A stretch of DNA of 64,000 nt from Polaromonas sp. (GTDB taxonomy: Bacteria > Pseudomonadota > Gammaproteobacteria > Burkholderiales > Burkholderiaceae_C), in contig JAURWY010000018.1 in the NCBI GenBank assembly GCA_030654695.1, positions 43,006 to 107,005 on the forward strand. The letters are read 5' to 3'. The notes under the pieces were generated by a model, which was given only the letters and a program-made list of their open reading frames with translations, did not search any database and had not been told where the DNA came from. Below, piece by piece: positions 58,272 to 64,000 of the stretch. Each line of letters starts with the position of its first letter. Position 1 is the stretch's first letter. Position numbers and translations under genes: made by a program.

Positions 58272-59612
58272 TTAGGCGTGCTTTCGAATCGCGTCAGCCA
58301 GAACGTTGACCATGCGGTCAATGTGCTCTTTTTCGACGATGAACGGTGGGCACAACACAATGTTTTCACCAGCTGACCGGACCAAGACGCCGTTGTGGAA
58401 ACAGGTCATGAAAATGTCGTAAGCGCGCTTGCCCGGCGCGCCTGGAATAGACGCCATCTCAACCGCCCCCGCCAACCCTAAGCTGCGAATGCCGATGACA
58501 TTCGGCAAGCCCTTCAGGCCGCTGTGCATCGCGTCGCCCAGCAGCGTACCCATCTGGCCGGCGCGTTCAAACAGCTTCTCTTCCTTGAACAGCGTGAGCG
58601 TGGCAATAGCCGCTGCGCAAGCCACCGGATGACCCGAGTAGGTGTAGCCATGGAAAAACTCGATGGCGTGTTCCGGTGCGCCCTCATTCGCCTTCATCAT
58701 GGTGTTGTAAATGCGGTCGCTGCAAACAACGCCGCCCATCGGAATCACGCCGTTGGTGACGCCCTTGGCGAAGTTCAGCATGTCGGGCACGACGCCGTAA
58801 TAGTCGGCTCCAAAGTTGACACCCATGCGGCCAAAGCCGGTGATCACCTCGTCAAAAATCAGCAAGATGCCGTGCTTGTCACAGATCTCTCGCAGACGCT
58901 TCAAGTAGCCCTGTGGCGGCAGGTACCAACCGGCACTGCCCGCCACCGGTTCGACGATGACAGCGGCGATATTGCTGGCGTCGTGCAGCGGCAAGATGCG
59001 GTTTTCTAGCTCTAGCAAAATGTCTTCTTGCCAGACCGGCTCTTGGTTGTGAATGTAGGCGTGGTTCACCGGGTCGTGAATGAAGCGCAGGTGGTCCACA
59101 CGCGGCAGCAGCGCCGCACCAAACACCTTGCGGTTGGCCGGAATACCGCCCACGCTCATGCCGCCAAAACCGACACCGTGGTAGCCGCGCTCACGGCCGA
59201 TGAAGACATTGCGATGGCCTTCGCCACGGGCGCGGTGGTACGCCAGCGCAACCTTGAGCGAGGTGTCGGCAGCTTCCGATCCGGAGTTGCAAAACAGCAC
59301 CTTGTTCAAGTCGCCGGGTGCCATGTTGGCAATCATTTCAGCGGCCTTGAACGCCTGGTCGTTGCTGGCCTGAAAAGCCGTCGCGTAGTCCAGCGTGTCG
59401 AGTTGCTTTTTGATGGCCTCGTTGATCGGCTTGCGGTTGTGGCCCGCCGTGACGCACCACAGACTTGAAATGCCGTCCAGCACCTGCTTGCCGTTGTGTG
59501 TGGTGAAGTGCATGCCGTCGGCGGCGACAAAGACGCGCGGGTCTTGCTTGAAGCTGCGGTTCGGCGTGAACGGCAACCAGTGGTGATCCATGTTGAAGGC
59601 GGGCTGAGTCAT
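58272..59612 (-). CDS. Omega-amino acid:pyruvate transaminase (class III)
   Basis: 446-residue PLP enzyme of the beta-alanine:pyruvate aminotransferase type. Schiff-base Lys283 (LNFAKGVTNGVIPMGGV), Asp254 (LLIFDEVITGFGR), phosphate region FCNSGSEAADTSLK, and N-terminal HHWLPFTPNRSFKQDPR. It would move the amino group of beta-alanine, GABA or a similar amine to pyruvate. Stands between the catabolic operon and divergent purU. Start chosen at MTQPAFN with AAGGGAA upstream. Confidence 0.9.
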   Translation of the reverse strand: MTQPAFNMDHHWLPFTPNRSFKQDPRVFVAADGMHFTTHNGKQVLDGISSLWCVTAGHNRKPINEAIKKQLDTLDYATAFQASNDQAFKAAEMIANMAPGDLNKVLFCNSGSEAADTSLKVALAYHRARGEGHRNVFIGRERGYHGVGFGGMSVGGIPANRKVFGAALLPRVDHLRFIHDPVNHAYIHNQEPVWQEDILLELENRILPLHDASNIAAVIVEPVAGSAGWYLPPQGYLKRLREICDKHGILLIFDEVITGFGRMGVNFGADYYGVVPDMLNFAKGVTNGVIPMGGVVCSDRIYNTMMKANEGAPEHAIEFFHGYTYSGHPVACAAAIATLTLFKEEKLFERAGQMGTLLGDAMHSGLKGLPNVIGIRSLGLAGAVEMASIPGAPGKRAYDIFMTCFHNGVLVRSAGENIVLCPPFIVEKEHIDRMVNVLADAIRKHA

Positions 59613-59723
59613 GTGAGTTCCCTTGAAGTCGTGATCGGTGTTTGAAGCCCATTCTGTCACCGTTGCGTCTTACCCCGACGAGCTGAATAAATGGCTTCCA
59701 GTACTGCGACAATGGCTCCCGCC

Positions 59724-60584
59724 ATGAGCTCAACCTACACCCTCACCCTGTCTTGCCCGGATCGTCCCGGCATTGTTCATGCCGTCTCCGGCTTTTTGTT
59801 TGAGCGCGGCGGCAATATTCTCGACGCAGCCCAGTACGCCGACGACCGCGACCAGGACGCCACCGGCCTATTCTTCATGCGGGTCGGTTTTGCCTGCGCT
59901 GACTTGTCGTTTGAAACCCTGAAAGAAGACCTCAGCGTCTTGGCCGGTGACTTTGACATGCGCTGGAGCTTGCACCAAGCCAGCCAGCCGATGCGCACCG
60001 TGTTGATGGTCAGCAAAGAAGGGCACTGCCTGAACGACTTGCTGTTCCGCTGGAAGTCGGGCCTGCTGCGGCTGGACATCCGCGCCATCGTTTCCAACCA
60101 CAATGAGTTTGAGCAGCTGGCGGCGAGCTACAAGGTGCCTTTTCACCACATCCCGGTAACTGCAGCCACCAAGGCTGAGTCTGAGGCCCGGCAATACGAC
60201 GTCATCCAGTCTGCAGGCGCCGAGCTGGTCGTGCTGGCGCGTTACATGCAAATTTTGAGCGACGAGATGTGCCAAAACCTGGCAGGTCGTGCGATCAATA
60301 TTCACCATTCTTTTTTGCCCAGCTTCAAAGGTGCCAAGCCGTACCACCAAGCGCATGCGCGCGGCGTCAAATTAATCGGTGCCACGGCCCACTATGTCAC
60401 CGCAGATCTCGACGAAGGCCCGATCATCGAACAAGATGTCGCCCGCGTTGAGCACAGCCGAACCGTGGAAGACCTGACCGCCATAGGCCGCGACACCGAA
60501 AGCCAAGTGCTGGCGCGCGCCGTGAAATGGCACAGCGAACACCGCGTGCTGCTGAACGGGCATAAGACGGTTATTTTCAAATAA
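59724..60584 (+). CDS. purU: Formyltetrahydrofolate deformylase PurU
   Basis: 286-residue hydrolase that releases formate from 10-formyl-THF and so balances one-carbon pools. N-terminal ACT domain (YTLTLSCPDRPGIVHAVSGF), then the formyltransferase fold with VSNHNEF, PFHHIPVT, INIHHSFLPSFKGAKPYHQA and the catalytic Asp in TADLDEGPIIEQD. An ATG 33 bases upstream (59691) would add 11 low-complexity residues; the 59724 start gives the usual length. Divergent from the transaminase gene. Confidence 0.95.
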   Translation: MSSTYTLTLSCPDRPGIVHAVSGFLFERGGNILDAAQYADDRDQDATGLFFMRVGFACADLSFETLKEDLSVLAGDFDMRWSLHQASQPMRTVLMVSKEGHCLNDLLFRWKSGLLRLDIRAIVSNHNEFEQLAASYKVPFHHIPVTAATKAESEARQYDVIQSAGAELVVLARYMQILSDEMCQNLAGRAINIHHSFLPSFKGAKPYHQAHARGVKLIGATAHYVTADLDEGPIIEQDVARVEHSRTVEDLTAIGRDTESQVLARAVKWHSEHRVLLNGHKTVIFK

Positions 60585-60638
60585 GGCACCTAGCGCGGTC
60601 AGCGCAGTCCATGTCCGCCAATCGTTGTCTAAATCCGT

Positions 60639-61376
60639 TCACCTCACCAAGGGCCGGATGGTCGTGAAACCGCCATCGACGGCCAAGACCTGACCGGTCA
60701 GACGTGAAGCTTCTGGCGACAGCAGCCAATCCATCACCGCGGCCACTTCGTCAGCTGTTTGGACGCCGCCCAGCGGGTACTGCTTAGAGGCCCCTTCCCG
60801 CATGGCGGGTAACTTCAGCATGCCCTGGGTCATGGGTGTCTCTGTCATGCCGGGCGCCACGGCATTGACACGCAGGCCTTGTGATGCATAGGTAGCGGCA
60901 GCACCGCGCACCAAGGCCTCAATACCGCCCTTGGCGGCCGCAATGGCCTCGTGGTTGGCAACCCCGATGCGTGCCACAACCGAACTCACAAACACCGCGG
61001 CACCGGGCGCGCCATTCAGCGACGTGATCCAAGCCTGTAAGGTCCAAAGACTGCTTTCAAGATTGATGCGCAGCACTTCTCTCGCTTGCTCAGCCCGCGT
61101 ACGGTGCAGCGGCGCAATCAGGGTACTGCCAACCGCATGCGCCAGCCAAGAAGGTACCGCTCCAAGCTGTTCACGACAGGCTTCAAACGCGGCAGCGGCA
61201 CCCTCGGGTGTGGTGGTGTCAGCAGCAATGTGGGCGTCGGCGGCTACCTCACTCAAGGTGGTACTGTCGCGGCCAACCACGGCAACGCGCAGGCCTCGCG
61301 AACGCAGGCGCGCGACCAATGCGCGTCCTATGCCGCCACGTGCGCCGGTCACCAGTGCAATGTCGTTTGTAGTCAT
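60639..61376 (-). CDS. SDR-family protein lacking the catalytic tyrosine
   Basis: 245-residue Rossmann SDR. Cofactor motif ALVTGARGGIGRALVARLRS is intact, and the Ser pair is kept (VFVSSVVARIG). The active-site stretch reads VANHEAIAAAKGGIEALV: the Lys is present, but an Ile stands where the catalytic Tyr should be. Family function is unclear; the protein may be a non-classical reductase or a binding protein. It follows the photolyase-like gene by 33 bp on the same strand and is probably co-transcribed with it. Confidence 0.85.
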   Translation of the reverse strand: MTTNDIALVTGARGGIGRALVARLRSRGLRVAVVGRDSTTLSEVAADAHIAADTTTPEGAAAAFEACREQLGAVPSWLAHAVGSTLIAPLHRTRAEQAREVLRINLESSLWTLQAWITSLNGAPGAAVFVSSVVARIGVANHEAIAAAKGGIEALVRGAAATYASQGLRVNAVAPGMTETPMTQGMLKLPAMREGASKQYPLGGVQTADEVAAVMDWLLSPEASRLTGQVLAVDGGFTTIRPLVR

Positions 61377-61409
61377 CAGTGATTCCTAGATATTTGAGTT
61401 TTAAACCAT

Positions 61410-62702
61410 TTAAAGCAGTTCTTCGGCGCTGTGGATGCCGCGCGTCGTGCGCGTCCACCACTGTGAAAAACTGGTGCACGGCCGGTCGACCGACGGGAAC
61501 AAAGCTGGAGCCGGGTCTAGCTGCGCCAAAGGCTTTAACCACGCGGTGACATGCGGGTCATCCACACTGCGCACGCTGGCAGCGCCCTGCAAGGCGGCGC
61601 TCAGAATTGACGAGTCGACCCACCAGCGCTGCTGAGTCACTTCGGCCATGGCGGTGTCGACCCAGCGCCAACGCGCCTCAGACCAAGGCCGAACGGCATG
61701 GTGTTCCTGCAGGTAGACGCCGATGATCAGCGCGTCTTTTTTCAGGTCAGCCGGTGGCGCGCGCAATGCCCATGGATGCACCAGCCACACGTCACGACCC
61801 GCAAGACACTGAACAGTGGTCGCATCGGGTGCCTTCAAACCAAGGTCTGCGGGCGGGCTTTTGTGCAGCAAGGGCACCGTTGGGAATTCTGCAGCCGTTG
61901 ATTTGGCACGGCGTGTCGGACCAAGTCTTGCACGAACAGTGCGAGCCATGAGGTCTAAGCCCTCGTAGGATTGATCGATCACCGACTTGGGGCTGTGCCA
62001 GTGAACTGGGGCGAAACGCGCCACGTTGTCGGCATTGAACAAATAGGGTTTGTGACTGCCAGTGCCCGCCACCCATTGCCAACTCAGATGGTTGCTAGCG
62101 AGGTCGCCGTCAAGGAGGTGAGCCACCAACCAGTCGGCACCTGCCCGCCAATGCACTTGACGTGTGTGGACCACATAGCTTGCAAGCCACATTCGAGCAT
62201 GGTTGTGCAGCGTTCCGGTGGCATAGAGCCTGCGCACTGCTTCATCAATGACAGGCACGCCGGTGCGGGCTTGGCGAATGTCGTCCGGCAGCACCGCGTC
62301 GTAAACGTCGTCTGGGAGTGGGCCCGAGTGCAGCGACTGCATGATGCCCGCCCCCGTGTGAGACCAAACGTGACGGAAGAATTCTCGCCAGCCTAGTTCG
62401 TAAACGAGCTTGTGATTAACAGCCAGTGGTTCGTCCCGCAGCAGCTCAAGCAACACCTCGCGCAGCGTCACCAGACCGTGTGTCAGATAGGGTGACAAAC
62501 CCGTCACGGCACCGTCAATATGGTTGCGTGTTCGCGCGTAATCGGTGGGCCGAACACCTGCGATACGCGCCATCGCAGCAGAGCGCGTGGGCGGTGTCGC
62601 GGCTTCAAACGCCATGGAATGGGCGGAATCGCTGGCGGCCTGCATGCCGCTCTGCAGGTGGCTGGCACTTTGTAGGACGGCGGTCATGGGCAGCTGTTTC
62701 AT
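61410..62702 (-). CDS. Photolyase/cryptochrome-family protein with FAD domain first
   Basis: 430-residue protein. The photolyase FAD-binding helical domain is at the N-terminal side (about 48-235): GLSPYLTHGLVTLREVLLEL, LGWREFFRHVW, TGVPVIDEAVRRLYATGTLH, NHARMWLASYVVHTRQVHW, and DGDLASNHLSWQWVAGTGSH, which are the flavin-pocket motifs. The usual N-terminal antenna domain is missing. Residues about 303-395 (DVWLVHPWALR, ALIIGVYLQEHHAVRPWSE, WWVDSSILSAALQG) look like an alpha/beta antenna domain placed after it. DNA repair or light sensing cannot be told apart here. Confidence 0.8.
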   Translation of the reverse strand: MKQLPMTAVLQSASHLQSGMQAASDSAHSMAFEAATPPTRSAAMARIAGVRPTDYARTRNHIDGAVTGLSPYLTHGLVTLREVLLELLRDEPLAVNHKLVYELGWREFFRHVWSHTGAGIMQSLHSGPLPDDVYDAVLPDDIRQARTGVPVIDEAVRRLYATGTLHNHARMWLASYVVHTRQVHWRAGADWLVAHLLDGDLASNHLSWQWVAGTGSHKPYLFNADNVARFAPVHWHSPKSVIDQSYEGLDLMARTVRARLGPTRRAKSTAAEFPTVPLLHKSPPADLGLKAPDATTVQCLAGRDVWLVHPWALRAPPADLKKDALIIGVYLQEHHAVRPWSEARWRWVDTAMAEVTQQRWWVDSSILSAALQGAASVRSVDDPHVTAWLKPLAQLDPAPALFPSVDRPCTSFSQWWTRTTRGIHSAEELL

Positions 62703-62837
62703 TCGTGTCAAAAAATATTGAAAGCCGTTTGTATCGCAACGAGGAAATCGATGCGTTTCCCGGGAAATTAGGGTGCCAACGAATCAACCTTCGCCTTCAG
62801 TCCAGCGACGATTACCCCCCAAACGCAAGTAAAAGTT

Positions 62838-63100
62838 GTTCTCGATCATATTTAATAACGGTCAACAACATAATCACGTCCATCTCGTTTTACGAACAAG
62901 CATTCGCACCACTCAGCATTCGTCATGTTGTTGACTATGACGGTACTGACACGAGCTGCGCGCACGTTGGCTTTGCGGCCAAGAGCGAGCGAGGTCAACG
63001 CTTTTTACGAGGCGGCGATGGCGGCGGGGGCCACAGACAACGGTGCACCCGGCGCTCGCTTGCATTACGATCCGCGCCACTATGCAAGGCACTTCATAAC
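62838..63100 (+). pseudogene. Frameshifted VOC/glyoxalase-family pseudogene
   Basis: The 569-bp gap between the photolyase-like gene and modA holds the remains of a small VOC protein in pieces. LDHI is encoded at 62841-62852; a frame change near 62853 leads to ITVNNIITSISFYEQAFAPL and HVVDYDGT...AHVGFAAKSER (to about 62990). A +1 shift then gives EVNAFYEAAMAAGATDNGAP and GARLHYDPRHYA (to about 63095). After that the expected FVLDPDGHNIE end cannot be found. At least two frameshifts and a lost C-terminus make it non-functional as read. Confidence 0.72.
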
Positions 63101-63128
63101 TGGAATACCCGCTCTTCATTCAGCGCCA

Positions 63129-63169
63129 CGTTGCCTAAGATCAATGCTCATCTTGATCTACCAGCAACG
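63129..63169 (+). repeat. Nested hairpin about 100 bp upstream of modA
   Basis: Inner arms AGATCAA (63138-63144) and TTGATCT (63153-63159) pair perfectly around an 8-base loop. Outer arms CGTTGC (63129-63134) and GCAACG (63164-63169) also pair, making a two-stage stem. It could be a structured leader of modA or a terminator remnant for the pseudogene; CCTCTTTTC follows it. The remaining sequence up to modA shows nothing that I recognise. Confidence 0.5.
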
Positions 63170-63271
63170 GCCTCTTTTCGGAGCAACTAATTTGTTTCCC
63201 AGCCGCATGGCGCAAGTCAGCCACCCAGTTTTCCCGGGCAGCGACGCCCAAACACCCACCAGTGACCCAGC

Positions 63272-64000
63272 ATGAAAAAATTTTTACTGACAGCGATGGC
63301 CGCAGCGACGCTGCTCGGCTGCGCCGCGCCTGCTGAAATGACTTTGTACCCTGAACCCATGAAAGACGCTTTGCCGGTTTTTGCTGCTGGCAGCTTGCGT
63401 GAAGCCATGACCGACATTGCGCGTGACTATGAAACCCGCACCGGCCAAAAGATCGCGCTGACCTTTGGCGCGTCGGGCTTGCTGCGTGAACGTATTGAGA
63501 AAGGTGACGCTGCGCTGGTCTTCGCGTCGGCTGACACCCAGCATCCGCAGCGCTTGGCCAATGCGGGTGCATGGGGCGCGCCATCGGTGTTCGTGCGCAA
63601 CAGCTTGTGCGCCCTGACCCAAGCCAATCTGAAGGCGGCACCGGCCACATTACTAGACACCCTGCTCGACCCGACGGTGCGCTTAGGCACCTCCATGCCC
63701 AAGGCCGACCCGGCTGGTGACTACGCTTGGGAGTTATTCCGCAAAGCCGACAGCGTCAAGGCCGGCGCGTACGCCACGCTGGACGCCAAGGCCTTGAAGC
63801 TCACAGGCGGTGCCGACTCCCCCAAGGCACCGGCTGGGCGCGGTACTTACGCCTGGGTGATGGATAACAACCAAGCTGATCTATTTCTGACCTACTGCAC
63901 CAACGCCGTGGCCGCGCAAAAAGAAGTGCCACGCTTGGCCGTGGTGGCCTTGCCGGCTAATTTACAAGTGGGTGCGGCGTACGGCGTGACCGTTAAAAAC
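63272..64000 (+). CDS. modA: Molybdate ABC transporter binding protein ModA (3' end outside window)
   Basis: 243 residues are visible and the frame is still open at the window end. N-terminus MKKFLLTAMAAATLLGCAAP has a lipobox (LLGC), so a lipoprotein is predicted instead of the free periplasmic form. The ModA fold is clear: LPVFAAGSLREAMTDIARDY, LTFGASGLLRERIEKGDAAL, VFASADTQHPQRLANAGAW, and PAGDYAWELFRKAD. It would bind molybdate or tungstate; modB and modC are expected downstream, outside the window. ATG chosen because the signal sequence starts there. Confidence 0.88.
   Translation, partial: MKKFLLTAMAAATLLGCAAPAEMTLYPEPMKDALPVFAAGSLREAMTDIARDYETRTGQKIALTFGASGLLRERIEKGDAALVFASADTQHPQRLANAGAWGAPSVFVRNSLCALTQANLKAAPATLLDTLLDPTVRLGTSMPKADPAGDYAWELFRKADSVKAGAYATLDAKALKLTGGADSPKAPAGRGTYAWVMDNNQADLFLTYCTNAVAAQKEVPRLAVVALPANLQVGAAYGVTVKN

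Noticed and set aside
63100..63271. Molybdenum-cofactor riboswitch upstream of modA
   Set aside because: Only a simple nested hairpin is visible; I could not find the conserved multi-stem core of that riboswitch.
1..64000. tRNA, rRNA, CRISPR arrays, insertion sequences
   Set aside because: None could be supported by eye; tandem repeat arrays, terminal inverted repeats with transposase frames and cloverleaf patterns were not found.

Overview
The window is high-GC, densely coded DNA from a betaproteobacterium. Gene content and protein sequence point to Burkholderiales, most likely Comamonadaceae: a PhaM-like granule protein, a Bug-type binding receptor, a DUF3567 protein, a TRAP carboxylate transporter, a ZnuABC/Zur zinc locus and an LptA-LptB-RpoN block. 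I saw no rRNA, tRNA, insertion sequence or CRISPR array. The assignment is by protein resemblance only; no search was run.

Layout. (1) 1-12791: a type II secretion (T2SS) locus in two convergent halves. gspD (5' end outside the window), gspE and gspF read rightward; gspG-H-I-J-K-L-M read leftward; gspC is head to head with gspG. A complete zinc regulon (zur, a small membrane protein, znuC-znuB-znuA) with two near-perfect operators sits between the halves. (2) 12944-23962: housekeeping genes: a UPF0149/SEC-C protein, a membrane-anchored glutamate-synthase-like flavoprotein, then the leftward blocks argS, SPOR protein, dsbA and lptA-lptB-rpoN-rlmL-PIN. (3) 24032-26995: a HepT/MntA toxin-antitoxin pair, then ggpP-ggpS, which would make the compatible solute glucosylglycerol. 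(4) 27210-35456: a carbon-acid uptake and catabolism cluster: LysR, shikimate-dehydrogenase-like protein, type II dehydroquinase, Gfo/Idh/MocA oxidoreductase, TRAP transporter, TetR, ketopantoate reductase. (5) 35505-43942: PhaM-FIST-MFS operon, glyoxalase-fold protein, fumarylacetoacetate-hydrolase-like enzyme, DUF3108, DUF3567, AbrB-type permease, ChaN lipoprotein.

(6) 43928-58105: sixteen consecutive leftward genes with no gap above about 61 bp. They look like one long catabolic operon: Rieske ferredoxin, ABC importer, SDR, cupin, alpha/beta hydrolase, IclR regulator, thiamine-diphosphate enzyme, aspartate-dehydrogenase-like protein, aldehyde dehydrogenase, type I extradiol dioxygenase, Bug receptor, small HTH protein, Rieske oxygenase and a second SDR. 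I could not match it to a named pathway; it is the best candidate here for an undescribed system. (7) 58272-64000: omega-amino-acid transaminase, purU, an SDR lacking its catalytic tyrosine, a photolyase-family protein with its FAD domain first and an antenna-like domain last, a frameshifted glyoxalase pseudogene, and the start of a lipoprotein-type modA.

The two transport/catabolism clusters (4 and 6) suggest a heterotroph living on plant-derived or aromatic acids; zinc scavenging, T2SS, glucosylglycerol and a photolyase homologue fit an aquatic or soil lifestyle. Starts were chosen by start codon, upstream AG-rich sequence and ATGA/TGATG overlaps. Several genes have in-frame upstream alternatives, noted in the entries.
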